Below are positions 46,801-55,046 of a stretch of 64,000 nucleotides of DNA, in pieces (the stretch's first letter is position 1; each line of letters begins with the position of its first letter). Under the pieces are notes generated by a model. It had not been told where the DNA came from. It saw only the letters and a program-made list of their open reading frames with translations, and ran no database searches. The stretch spans positions 199,556 to 263,555 of the forward strand of contig MELF01000017.1 of NCBI GenBank assembly GCA_001767525.1, read 5' to 3'. Source of the DNA: Acidobacteria bacterium RIFCSPLOWO2_12_FULL_68_19 (GTDB lineage: Bacteria; Acidobacteriota; Vicinamibacteria; Vicinamibacterales; UBA2999). A program made the translations under genes and the position numbers.

Positions 46801-47052
46801 GCAGTCGAGCGACAGCCGCAGAGAGTTCCCCAGCGTCTGCCACGGCGAACTCTGGCGGATGGGCGCGTACGCGTACGAAATGCGCTCCGGGTAGTCGCGG
46901 GCCAGCGCTTCGGCGATGCGGAGCCCGCCGACGCTGTCTTTCCGCTCGGCCACCAGATGCAGGTGATGGCCGCGCTCGGCAAGCAGACGCAGCGCGGGCT
47001 CGAAGTTGCGGAGGAACCCGAAGCTCCCGACCGAGAACAGAATCCGAGTCAG
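43834..47052 (-). CDS. Tandem GT-B-like double module protein
   Basis: 1072 aa. Module 1 (1-455): FLRNFEPALRLLAERGHHLHL, SWDHLTTKGLIH (189-200), VWNEMQ, TGAQAYDAWF, RPHP (304-307), YFDSMYYSVAVVGVNTSA. Module 2 (503-955) repeats every block: YLRYYDSTLRLLADQGH, SWDNLTNKGHMR (687-698), RPHP (804-807), LFDSLYYCQAVVGINTSA. A 50-residue basic linker joins them and a basic tail follows. The only start that fits the paralogues is CTG at 47052, which overlaps the previous stop (CTGA). It probably transfers two sugars in succession. Function is inferred. Confidence 0.75.
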   Translation of the reverse strand: MTRILFSVGSFGFLRNFEPALRLLAERGHHLHLVAERKDSVGGLRIAEALARDYPERISYAYAPIRQSSPWQTLGNSLRLSLDCWRYLDPRYDRSPTLRARAERQAPAVAAHLPRVPVIGSRSALRVWRRLVAWLERAIPPGESAERLLVDERPDLLLLTPLLYFGSHQVDYVRAARRLGIRTVLGVGSWDHLTTKGLIHEVPDYVIVWNEMQRHEAAELHGVDPARVIVTGAQAYDAWFAQQPSVPRAEFCRTVGLPDDRPLLLYLCSSPFIAPYEVGFVRRWIAAMRAAADPELRRAAILIRPHPQNAEQWREFNPAEAVAIWPPSGANPVDRQARADYFDSMYYSVAVVGVNTSALIESGIVGRPVFTVLAEEFSNQQEGTLHFQHLKNVNGGLLSVGRTLDEHLEQVGRAVRGTHDAAKGRAFVESFVRPHGLHVPAAERFVEAIETRAAASPPLPQPASMSLRARRVLLRPWTGLALVAARRRQAQRTGQEVLVPGCRLRVLFTMASPEYLRYYDSTLRLLADQGHTVSVAVNSLRERKHARLELIDDARIAIAGVVPERRDLWTPLARAVRGTMDFVRYLDPRFADTPVLRNRMYRKVLPALLRPLDRIRSLGPPRLARLLRLLQAIERAVPVSRRVRGFLADQQPDVVFVSPLVDAASDQVDTVRAARAAGIPVIAGIASWDNLTNKGHMRVEPDAVAVWNQHQKTEAVELHGIPPERVIMTGAQLFDRWFDREPSVSRADFCRMVGLPDDRPFVLFTGSSVFIARSVHEVPFVRRWVEGLRAAADPVLRNAAVLVRPHPFNPDAWITADLSDLGPVAIWPRARYTPAAEAARASLFDSLYYCQAVVGINTSAMIEAAILGKPVLSILSPEFAGTQDGTIHFRYLRPENGGFLRVAGSIGEHVDQLAAVLRDPEVIRRETERFVASFIRPHGLTTACTPVLAETIAQIGWKGATPSPERVASRALRLLVWPIAVAMWGWMRVEQLRSADAQPAAEAADDDSARTVFDELKRAARASGRRGPHLAQRAARGVRRLPRVILRNVRHVRYFVATVVFQRADKNGSNRA

Positions 47053-49388
47053 GCGTGTACCTTCTGCGACAGACGCACGCGCTTGAAGCGGCGCGCACGC
47101 TCGACCGTCACCGTCCCCCATCCCCCGGTCTCCGACGCTGCCTGGAGGCGATCGACCTGGTCCACCGGGAGCCGCTCGCTGTGATAGACCGTCGCCGGCA
47201 CGCCATAGGCGGCCGCGAGAATCGCCAGATCGCCGTAGGCGCCGAAGAAAGTCCGCGCCCGGGCGAGCGCCCGTATCTGGCGCGACAGCGGCAGCCCGTC
47301 GACACGAACCACCTCGGCCTTGGCCGACACCTGCGCGACGACCGTCTTCAGCAGGCTGTCGTTCTCCTCGGTCAGGGGGAGCGCAGCCGTGAACTCCGCG
47401 CTCAGGGCGACGAACGACGACGGAAGTCCGTCGCCGGGATCCGGAGGCGGCGTCAACCGCTCGTGACGCAGGACGTCGCGCAGCAACTCCAGCGCGCGGT
47501 CGCCGTCCAGTCGACGCACCGTTCGAAACAGCAGAAACGGATGCAGGACGTGGTACTCGGAGAGATCGAAGGCTCGGGCGGCGCGCTCGACGGCATCCTC
47601 GTCGAACGGCGACATCACCGACTGCTTCGGGTTCTGCTCGCTCTGGGGCACCGTCCGCCGCTGCCAGTGCTCGAGCTCGGCTGCCGAGTACACACTCCGG
47701 ACATCGAGGAACCGCTGCCCGAGCGGGCCGTACCACTCCCGCAGGCCGCTTCCCGTCAGGACGATCAGGCGCTCGGGCGGGAGACCGTAGGTTGCCACGA
47801 CCCAGCGCAGGAACGGAATCCAGTACAGCAGCTCGTTGCCGACCGTGTCGGCCCAGGGCCCGACGAATACGGGGGCCGTGCTGTCCTGGATCTCCTCGAG
47901 CGCGATCTTCACCGGACGCAGCGACAGGGAGGTGCCGATGACCGTCGCGTCCACCGCCGTCTGCCTGGCGACCCGGCGGCGCTGCAGCCACCGAAGGAGC
48001 GCGCGGCGCAGGGGGGGATAGAGAGGATTGTCCGCCTGCGGCTGCTTGCGGATGGCCGCCGACCGCTCGATTTCATCGGCGAGGATCGGCGACACCGCAC
48101 GCTCGACGCCGTACGGGCGCAGGAACTGCTCCGCGAACGTCCGGCTGCGCGCCGATGATGCGGGCTCCTCGCGCAGCACGGCGGCGAGCTGCCGGTGGTG
48201 CTCGGCGAAATCGCGCGCGATCGTGGCCAGCCCGCCATACGACTCCACGAGATAGCGAAAGTGGATCGTGCCGACCTGTCCCTCGTCGAATCCGGGAATG
48301 AGCAGCGTGTGCACGGGCCGGCCGACGATCGCCGCCTCGAGCATGGCGCTCGTGTTCAGGCCCACGACCGCGTGCGCGTGATGGACCGAGTCGAAGAGCT
48401 CCTGGTCGCTGCGCCGGCTGGCGTCCAGCGACAGGCCGACGTTGTCCAGATCCGAGAGGTCGACCGACGCCCACGATCCACGCACTGCCGGATGGGGGCG
48501 TACCAGAATGCCGCACGTGCGCACAACCTCGTCGGCGGCGGCGCGAAGGGAATCCGCCCAGCGGCGCACCAGCTCCACTTCGTTCGGGCCGGTCAGCTGG
48601 GACGATCCCAGATAGAGCACCATCGGACGTGCCGGGTCCAGGCCGAACTCCGCGAAGAAACGTTCGCGGGAGGTCGACGGCCGGCGAGCGAAGAAATCGT
48701 CGAAACGAGCCGCACCCGTAATCGCGACGGTTCCAGTCGGGCAGCCGTGCAGGTCGATCGCTTCCCGCCGCTGGATGTCGTTCCAGACGAGCACCCGATC
48801 GGGGCGGATCCGCATCAGCCCCTTGTTCGTGAGGTTGTCCCAGCTGAACGGAATGAAGACGATGGGCACGCCAAGCCGGTGCGCCGCCTTGACGTAGTCG
48901 GTCTGGTAGGACTGGAACGTCACGAGCGGCGTCACCAGGATGAGATCCGGACGTTCCTCCCGCAGAAACGCCTCGAATCCGGGGTCGGTCGGGATGAGCT
49001 TCTCGCAGAGCGCGAACGCCCGCGCCACGAGCGTCCAGTGCCGTTTCACCCACGGATGCCGCTCGCAGTACAGCACGAACTCGGTGGGCGCAATCTCGTA
49101 GGCCCGGCGCACGAGCCGCGTCGCGTCGGCATAGCGCGGGTCGAAATACCGGACGTAGTCGCGCGCGCCGCGCAGCAGGTCGACGAAGTCCCGCCATTCG
49201 TCGACCCGTGTCGTCGGATTCACGCGCCCGGAAATGCGCGGGTGTTCCACCGATTCCGGCAGCTCGAAGGTGCCCTTCCGCAGCTTTCCCGCCAGACAGA
49301 TGTCGTGGCCGCGGTCGGCAAGGATGGTGAGCGTCCCCTGAAAGTTCCGGATACGACTGACGGCGCCGATGAGGAACAGGATCTTCAT
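47049..49388 (-). CDS. Two-module protein: GT-B-like module fused to divergent GPW module
   Basis: 779 aa. GT-B-like module 1-445: RIRNFQGTLTILADRGHD, SWDNLTNKGLMR (182-193), VWNDIQRREAIDLHG, RPHP (297-300), LFDSVHHAHAVVGLNTSA (331-348). The C-terminal GPW module (about 505-779) is the most divergent of the five: GPWADTVGNELLYW keeps GPW and the E, but SRGG is replaced by TGSG and the late G-T-x-G-G turn by GAYGD (716-720). ATG 49388 overlaps the GT2 stop by 4 nt. It may have altered or lost activity in the second half. Confidence 0.74.
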   Translation of the reverse strand: MKILFLIGAVSRIRNFQGTLTILADRGHDICLAGKLRKGTFELPESVEHPRISGRVNPTTRVDEWRDFVDLLRGARDYVRYFDPRYADATRLVRRAYEIAPTEFVLYCERHPWVKRHWTLVARAFALCEKLIPTDPGFEAFLREERPDLILVTPLVTFQSYQTDYVKAAHRLGVPIVFIPFSWDNLTNKGLMRIRPDRVLVWNDIQRREAIDLHGCPTGTVAITGAARFDDFFARRPSTSRERFFAEFGLDPARPMVLYLGSSQLTGPNEVELVRRWADSLRAAADEVVRTCGILVRPHPAVRGSWASVDLSDLDNVGLSLDASRRSDQELFDSVHHAHAVVGLNTSAMLEAAIVGRPVHTLLIPGFDEGQVGTIHFRYLVESYGGLATIARDFAEHHRQLAAVLREEPASSARSRTFAEQFLRPYGVERAVSPILADEIERSAAIRKQPQADNPLYPPLRRALLRWLQRRRVARQTAVDATVIGTSLSLRPVKIALEEIQDSTAPVFVGPWADTVGNELLYWIPFLRWVVATYGLPPERLIVLTGSGLREWYGPLGQRFLDVRSVYSAAELEHWQRRTVPQSEQNPKQSVMSPFDEDAVERAARAFDLSEYHVLHPFLLFRTVRRLDGDRALELLRDVLRHERLTPPPDPGDGLPSSFVALSAEFTAALPLTEENDSLLKTVVAQVSAKAEVVRVDGLPLSRQIRALARARTFFGAYGDLAILAAAYGVPATVYHSERLPVDQVDRLQAASETGGWGTVTVERARRFKRVRLSQKVHA

Positions 49389-50326
49389 TGGGACTCGGCG
49401 GCCGCGGTCCTCTGGCGGCGGCCCAGCGGCGTGCGCGCCAGGATCTGTCGCCACCAGGCCTCGTCATGCACCAGCTCGCGCACGAGCGAGTGCCAGAAGA
49501 ACAGCACCGCATACCAGCTCCCGGCGATCCGGCCGAACGCCGGCCGGCCGGCGCCGCGCGCGCCGAAATCCCAGAGCAGCAGCGCGACATGCTGCACGAT
49601 GGGCGGCAAATAGGTGTAGAGCGGCGGGCGCGCCGAAAACAGCATCTGACGCTGCCGCTTCAGGCTGAAGTTGCCGGCGACCTCGCGGTACCACAGCATC
49701 TCGGCCGCGTGCCGGAACGTACCGAGAAGCGTCAGCTCGATGAGCAGCTGCCGATCGGGCGCCAGCACGCGCCGGAAGACGCCAGCCCGGACCATCGCGC
49801 TGATCCGGAACAGGCCGTAGACGGCGTTGCCCGCCGTCAGGTACGTGATGGCCCGACGCAGCCGGTGCGCCGGATTCGCCATGCCGACGGTTTCGAACCG
49901 GCGGGTCACGACGCGGCGGTCGTCCCGGGAGTAGATCCGCTGCATCTGGGGGTACGCCACGACGACCTCCGACCGTTCATCGAGCGCCGGCACCAGCACT
50001 TCCAGCCAGCGCGGATGCCAGATGTCATGGTCGCTGATCCACGCGAAGTACTCGCTCTCGGGGTACCGCTCGCGGGTGCGGAGGAATGCCTTCCGCCAGT
50101 TGCCGATCATGCCGAGCCGCACGTCGTTCGCCTCGTACGTGATCCGGCGATCGAGCGCCGCATACGCGTCCACAATGGCGCGCACCTCGGGAGACGGATG
50201 GTCGTCGACGATATGGAGTGCGAAGTCGGGGTACGTCTGCGCAAGCAGCGACTCGAGCGTGCGCGCGAGCGTATCGGGCCGGTTATAGGCCGCCATGCCG
50301 AGGATAACGCGAGGACCGGCCGTCAT
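49385..50326 (-). CDS. Family 2 glycosyltransferase
   Basis: 313 aa. VILGMAAYNRPDTLARTLES opens the GT-A domain, VDDHPSPE is the nucleotide-site acidic segment and YFAWISDHDIWHPRWLE carries SDHD, the metal-binding motif shared with the GT2 half of the 713-aa fusion and with the gene at 51.4 kb. The three are clear paralogues. ATG 50326 overlaps the methyltransferase stop by 4 nt. The C-terminal third is aromatic and basic, probably membrane-adjacent. Confidence 0.85.
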   Translation of the reverse strand: MTAGPRVILGMAAYNRPDTLARTLESLLAQTYPDFALHIVDDHPSPEVRAIVDAYAALDRRITYEANDVRLGMIGNWRKAFLRTRERYPESEYFAWISDHDIWHPRWLEVLVPALDERSEVVVAYPQMQRIYSRDDRRVVTRRFETVGMANPAHRLRRAITYLTAGNAVYGLFRISAMVRAGVFRRVLAPDRQLLIELTLLGTFRHAAEMLWYREVAGNFSLKRQRQMLFSARPPLYTYLPPIVQHVALLLWDFGARGAGRPAFGRIAGSWYAVLFFWHSLVRELVHDEAWWRQILARTPLGRRQRTAAAESQ

Positions 50327-51447
50327 ACGAGCAGCCGTCGCCACCCGACCAGGTGCGCCGCCTCCGGCGTGTGCCCGGGCTCACCGCGTGGCGGCACCGG
50401 GTTGGGCCAGAAGAGGCGCTCGATCGCCTGCCAGACGTTGCGCGCCTCCTCGGCCGCGCCGGCCGGCAGCGCCGAGTAGAAATACCGGGAACCGACATCG
50501 AACGCCCGCTGCACGTGCGCGGAGACCCGGTCGGCGTCCATGTGGCGGAGCGCCATCACGTCGAGCGTCAGATCGACGCGCGGAGGGCGCAGCGCCGGGA
50601 GCGCTCTCTCCGGCACGAAGACGAAGTCGGTCGTCTCCCACTCCCGCCACACATCGTCCGGTGCCGCGGGGTCGAACACGCAACAGCGGGCCGCCGGGTA
50701 GACCGTCATGAGGTACACGGCGGAGAGAAGGAACAGATCGGGCACGCCGGTCATCACATAGGTGACGTTCGGACACAGCGTCTTGAACTGGTAGGCGAAT
50801 CCGCCCCAGCCGCCGCCGATCTCCCAGACGAGGCGCCGGGCGGCCGGCCGGCGAAATTCCGGCAGCACAGCCGCGTCCTGGAGCGCGGCCAGCACATGAA
50901 AGTGGCGGAGCGTGTCCTCGTTGTAGCGCTCGCCGGCCCTCAGATAGCCGAACCCGCCGAGCACCTTCGGTTCAGGCACCAGCAGGTCGACGCGCAACTG
51001 CTTGCGCAGGACCGCCAGCTCGCGCCTCAGCCGAGCCACGAGATCACCGGACGGGTCGTCATAATCGGCCGCCCGGACGCCGCTCAGCGGCTCGCACCGG
51101 TGCCGCAGCGTGCCGATGGTCTCGGGTGTGGCCTCCCACAGATGGGCGAGCGCGGTGACAACCTGCTGCTCGTGCGCCGTGAGCGGTGCCGCGCCGCCGG
51201 TCCGCTCCGACATCCGCCGGGCCCAGTCGCGGACGAACCGATAGTGCTCGTACGCCTTGGCGGCGATGGCGGCCAGCTCGAGACGCTCCGCCTCGCGCCG
51301 CGCGGCCGCCTGCTGACGGCGCACCAGACGTTCCGCTTCCCCCCGCTGCTTCGCGGCGAGGCGCTCAGCCCGCTCGGCGGCGCGCGCGGCCCGCCGGGCG
51401 TCGGCGGCCTGCGCGCCGTCCACCGTATCGACCTCCGTCTTCACCAC
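50323..51447 (-). CDS. NanM-like sugar O-methyltransferase with coiled-coil N-terminus
   Basis: 374 aa. Residues 10-60 form an Ala/Arg/Glu-rich coiled coil. The methyltransferase part has LGGFGYLRAGERYNEDTLRHF, WEIGGGWGGFAYQFKT (208-223), VDLTLDVMAL and a final HLVGWRRLLV. The same order, including the segment with PETI and SG-V-AADY, recurs in the C-terminal half of the 846-aa fusion, so this looks like a detached copy of that half. GTG 51447 lies 1 nt after the GT2 stop. It likely O-methylates a sugar of the glycan. Confidence 0.8.
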   Translation of the reverse strand: MVKTEVDTVDGAQAADARRAARAAERAERLAAKQRGEAERLVRRQQAAARREAERLELAAIAAKAYEHYRFVRDWARRMSERTGGAAPLTAHEQQVVTALAHLWEATPETIGTLRHRCEPLSGVRAADYDDPSGDLVARLRRELAVLRKQLRVDLLVPEPKVLGGFGYLRAGERYNEDTLRHFHVLAALQDAAVLPEFRRPAARRLVWEIGGGWGGFAYQFKTLCPNVTYVMTGVPDLFLLSAVYLMTVYPAARCCVFDPAAPDDVWREWETTDFVFVPERALPALRPPRVDLTLDVMALRHMDADRVSAHVQRAFDVGSRYFYSALPAGAAEEARNVWQAIERLFWPNPVPPRGEPGHTPEAAHLVGWRRLLV

Positions 51448-51448
51448 A

Positions 51449-52408
51449 TCACGGATCGGTGATGGCGCTCCGCGACGGCCGCCCGGACGCCGGCCGCCAC
51501 CGCGCCATCCGCGACGCGACCTTGACCCGCCAGTCCGATTTCGGCCGAACCACATCGCGAACGATGGACCACCACAACTGCATCGCGGCGTAACGCACGG
51601 CCGCCAGCCGACCGAATGCGGGCCTGCCGCTCCCGCGCACGGCGAAGACCCACAGCAGCGCCGCCCAGTGCTGCAGGTGTGGCGGAAGATGGGCATGGAA
51701 CGGCACGCCGCCGGGGAAAAACGCCTTGAGCTGCCGCCGCAGGTCGAACTTGCTGATGAACTCGCGGTACCAGAGCACTTCCGGCACCTGCCGGAACTGG
51801 CCGAACAGCGCCAGCGCCAGCAGTACGTAACGGTCGGGGAGAATCACGCGGCGGAAGACGCCGGCCGCCTCGAGCGCCTCGGCTCGCACGAGACCGTAGA
51901 TCATGTCGCCCGACCGCATGTATCGCGCGGCCCGCCGCATCCGTTCGGCCCGGCTGCTGATGCCGAACGTCTCGAAGACCTTGACCTTCTCGGTTGTACG
52001 GGCCCCCTGGGAGGTGAGCTGTACGTTGTGCGGATAGGCCAGCACAACCTCCGGATGCGCGTCGAGCACCGCCACCATCTCCTGCAGCCAGCGTGCATGC
52101 CAGACATCGTGATCGCTGACCCACGCGAAGTACTCGGACTGCGGGTACAGCCGCCGCGCCCGATCGAAGACGCGCCGCCAGTTGCCGATCATGCCGAGGC
52201 GCGTGCCGTTCGCCTCGTACGTGATGCGCGGAAATTGACCCGCGTACCTCTCGACGATCGCCGCCGTCTCGCGCGAGGCGGCATCGTCGACGATCACCAG
52301 CGCGAAATCCTGACAGGTCTGCGACAGGAGTGACTCTAGCGTCCGAGGCAGCGCATCGGGCCGGTTGTACGCAGGCAGTCCCAGGACGACGCGCGGCGAG
52401 GCGCTCAT
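51449..52408 (-). CDS. Family 2 glycosyltransferase
   Basis: 319 aa. VVLGLPAYNRPDALPRTLES, IVDDAASRETA and YFAWVSDHDVWHARWLQ define the same GT2 subgroup as the gene at 49.4 kb; RLGMIGNWRRVF is likewise shared. ATG 52408 overlaps the preceding fusion-gene stop by 4 nt. The genes from 49.4 to 54.9 kb alternate GT2 and NanM-like methyltransferase, which suggests duplication of a two-gene unit. Donor unknown. Confidence 0.85.
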   Translation of the reverse strand: MSASPRVVLGLPAYNRPDALPRTLESLLSQTCQDFALVIVDDAASRETAAIVERYAGQFPRITYEANGTRLGMIGNWRRVFDRARRLYPQSEYFAWVSDHDVWHARWLQEMVAVLDAHPEVVLAYPHNVQLTSQGARTTEKVKVFETFGISSRAERMRRAARYMRSGDMIYGLVRAEALEAAGVFRRVILPDRYVLLALALFGQFRQVPEVLWYREFISKFDLRRQLKAFFPGGVPFHAHLPPHLQHWAALLWVFAVRGSGRPAFGRLAAVRYAAMQLWWSIVRDVVRPKSDWRVKVASRMARWRPASGRPSRSAITDP

Positions 52409-54945
52409 ACGCGAAGCCGTCTCCAGCCCAGGAAGTACGTCCGTTCAGCCGCACCCTCGCCGGAGGGCAGCGACAGCCGGCGTGCGAGCGACTCCGGGGC
52501 GCAGACCGGGTGCAGCCAGTACAGACGATCGAGAGCAGGCCGCACCGGCGCCGTGAAGGAATCGCCGGGATCGCCGGGCGGGCAGATCGAGAACACGTAC
52601 CGGGAGCCGAGATCGTATGCGCGCTGCAGGTGCAGGCCGACCCGCGATGGGCTCAGGCGTTCCAGCGCCATCAAATCGACGGTCAGGTCGAGCGACGGCG
52701 GTGTCAGGCCCGCCACGGCGCTTTCAGGGGCGAAGGCGAAGTCGACGGCGTCCCAGTCCCGCCAGAACGACGCCGGAGCCGCGGGATCGTAGAACCGGAA
52801 CCGGGCCGCGGGAAAGAGCGTCATCAGATACACGGCGGAGAGCAGAAACAGTTCCGGCCGGCCCGTGATCAGGTAGGTGACCTCGGGGCACAGCGTCTTG
52901 AAGTGATAGGCGAACCCGCCCCATCCGCCGCCGATCTCCCAGACCGTCCGCCTGGCCCCGCCGCGAAACTCCTTGATCAGCGCGGCGTCTTGCAACAGCG
53001 AGATCACCCGGAAGAACCGCAGCGTATCCTCGTTGTACCGCCTGCCGCCGCTGTTGAAGCCAAAGGCACCGAGCGCTGGCGCCTCGTCGACCCACAGCGC
53101 GCCGTCGCCGCGCGCGAGGAGCCGCCGCAGGTCGCGTTCGAAAATGAATCGTACCTTGTGGTCGACGTGCTCGTAGTCGGCCGCAGACACGCCGGTAATC
53201 GGGGCCGCCTGCCGGCGCAGCGCAGCAATCGTCTCCGGTCCTGCGCTCCACAGCGGTTCGAGTGCCGCCAGCATGCGCTGCTCGGACGGCGTCACGCCGT
53301 CCACGACCGACATCGCGTCGCGCAGGCGGCGCACCTCGTCCCGCACGCGGAGGTAGTGGCCGAACGCCCGGGACGCGGCGTCGGCCGCCCAGGCTGCCTC
53401 CGCTGCCGCCGCCCGCTCACGGGCGCCGCGCTGCTCCTGATCGAGGCGCTTCGCAATCGTCCGTTGTTCCTCCGAGTCCTCCTGCGCCTGCCGCGCCGTC
53501 TCGACGGCCGCTGCGAGCCGGCCAAGCGCAGGACGCGCGAGGAGAGCCCACCACGTCCCGTGACGCAGCCGGCGCCGGCGGCGGGTGGCGGTCGCCTCGA
53601 GTGCGGCGACGAGCCGGGGCGTCGCGGGCTCGTCGATCCCATGCGGCCGTACGAAGGCTTCGACGAACCGCCGGCCCGGCTGCGCCGCGGCGGCGGGATC
53701 CTGCAGGGCCGTCTCCAGCTGGGACACGTGCTCGGTCATGTCTGACGCGACGTGCAGCAATCCGCCGTTGACCTCGCGCAGATGTCGAAAATGTAGCGTG
53801 CCACCCTGCGTGTTGCGGAACTCCGGGGCGAGCAGCGTAAAGACGCCGCGGCCGACGATCGCGCTTTCGATGAGCGCGCTGGTGTTGACGCCCACCACGG
53901 CCGCGCTGTGGTGGATGGAATCGTAGTAGTCGGCACGCGTGTCGTCGTCCACGGGGTTGCCCCCGCAGCGCGGCCAGACGACGACATCGTCGAGGTCGCT
54001 GAGATCGACGTCCTGCCAGCGCTCCGCGTTCTGTGGATGCGGCCGCACGAGCACGCCCGCGCGTCGCAGCGCTCCGGACGTGCGGATGTCCCGCACCCAC
54101 TGCCGGACGAACGGCAGCTCGTGCCCCGCGATGAACCGCGACGAGCAGAGATACAGCACGTACGGCCGCCGCGGATCGAGACCGACGCGGGCACAGAACG
54201 CCTCGCGCGACGCGCGGGGCCTCCAGGTGAACCAGTGGTCGTACGGCGCGGCGCCGGTCACAACGACGCGTTCGGCGGGAACGCGATGGAGGGCGACCGC
54301 CTCGACCTTCATCGGCTGATTCCAGACCGTCACGACATCAAGGACGTCGTGAATGAGGCCTTTGTTGGTGAGATTGTCCCAGCTGTAGACGCACAAGCCC
54401 ACAGGGATGCCGAGCGCACGGGCGGCGCGGAGGTATTCCGACTGCGGAGACCCGGGCTCCACGAGCGGCGTCACCAGGACGAGGTCGGGCCGGCACTCGC
54501 GGATGAAGGCGGTGATCGCCGGGTCGGGAGGCAGCGCGCGGTCGCAGGATCGCAGGAGCCATCGCAGCAGCGCCCGACCCGAACGGTTGTCCGCGAGGCG
54601 CCGCCAGCCGCGCGAGGCGGCGAACACCGGCGCGTTCTGCTCCGCTCGCCACCGCAGCTTCGACGCGTCGCGGTATTCCGGCCGGAAATAGCGGAGGTAA
54701 TCGAGCCCCCTGCGCAGCTCGAGGCCAAGGAGGGACAGGCGCGTCTCCGCCGCCGATGGGGGAACGGCCGTATGCATGATGGCGGGACAGCGGCGGCAGA
54801 GGCGCCCCATCACGTCGGTCGGGTCCAGCACCTGATGCATCTCGGCGACAACGTGCACGTGGTGTCCACGTTCGGCCAGCAGCCGCAGCGTGGACTCGAA
54901 ATTCCGCACGTACACCGTGCTGCGCATGAAGAACAGGATGTTCAT
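52405..54945 (-). CDS. Fusion of GT-B-like module and NanM-like O-methyltransferase
   Basis: 846 aa. GT-B-like module 1-450: VYVRNFESTLRLLAERGHH, SWDNLTNKGLIH (188-199), VWNQPMK, TGAAPYDHWF, RPHP (301-304), YYDSIHHSAAVVGVNTSA. A coiled-coil linker (about 475-545) leads to the methyltransferase (550-846) with WEIGGGWGGFAYHFKT (669-684), LDLTVDLMALERL and FLGWRRLRV. The ATG at 54945 overlaps an FkbM remnant's stop by 4 nt. Its first 45 nt match the start of the truncated gene at 58.1 kb at 39 positions. A transferase that also methylates its product is likely. Confidence 0.8.
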   Translation of the reverse strand: MNILFFMRSTVYVRNFESTLRLLAERGHHVHVVAEMHQVLDPTDVMGRLCRRCPAIMHTAVPPSAAETRLSLLGLELRRGLDYLRYFRPEYRDASKLRWRAEQNAPVFAASRGWRRLADNRSGRALLRWLLRSCDRALPPDPAITAFIRECRPDLVLVTPLVEPGSPQSEYLRAARALGIPVGLCVYSWDNLTNKGLIHDVLDVVTVWNQPMKVEAVALHRVPAERVVVTGAAPYDHWFTWRPRASREAFCARVGLDPRRPYVLYLCSSRFIAGHELPFVRQWVRDIRTSGALRRAGVLVRPHPQNAERWQDVDLSDLDDVVVWPRCGGNPVDDDTRADYYDSIHHSAAVVGVNTSALIESAIVGRGVFTLLAPEFRNTQGGTLHFRHLREVNGGLLHVASDMTEHVSQLETALQDPAAAAQPGRRFVEAFVRPHGIDEPATPRLVAALEATATRRRRRLRHGTWWALLARPALGRLAAAVETARQAQEDSEEQRTIAKRLDQEQRGARERAAAAEAAWAADAASRAFGHYLRVRDEVRRLRDAMSVVDGVTPSEQRMLAALEPLWSAGPETIAALRRQAAPITGVSAADYEHVDHKVRFIFERDLRRLLARGDGALWVDEAPALGAFGFNSGGRRYNEDTLRFFRVISLLQDAALIKEFRGGARRTVWEIGGGWGGFAYHFKTLCPEVTYLITGRPELFLLSAVYLMTLFPAARFRFYDPAAPASFWRDWDAVDFAFAPESAVAGLTPPSLDLTVDLMALERLSPSRVGLHLQRAYDLGSRYVFSICPPGDPGDSFTAPVRPALDRLYWLHPVCAPESLARRLSLPSGEGAAERTYFLGWRRLRV

Positions 54946-55046
54946 CTCGCTGTGGATTGGATGTCGTCCCGCACGAAGACGCCGTACCACATGGCGAACG
55001 CGCCCACCTTGGTTTTGAGGACGATTCTCGAGTCGAGCCGGAGACC
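54942..55046 (-). pseudogene. C-terminal remnant of an FkbM-type methyltransferase
   Basis: The last 34 codons, GLRLDSRIVL...AMWYGVFVRDD, align with the very end of the 823-aa GT-B/FkbM fusion (GFRLDSKVVS...AIWYGVFVRDG). Their stop overlaps the next ATG by 4 nt exactly as the intact gene's stop does at 58.1 kb. No SAM motif or FkbM core lies upstream in any frame, so the gene is broken. Confidence 0.7.

Noticed and set aside
43834-47052. Two separate genes instead of one tandem protein
   Set aside because: No stop and no plausible ribosome-binding site and start lie between the modules; the linker is continuous in frame.
45418-47184. 588-codon plus-strand open frame opposite the tandem GT-B gene
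   Set aside because: Antisense shadow; no recognisable domain and composition dominated by R, H, D, E, V.
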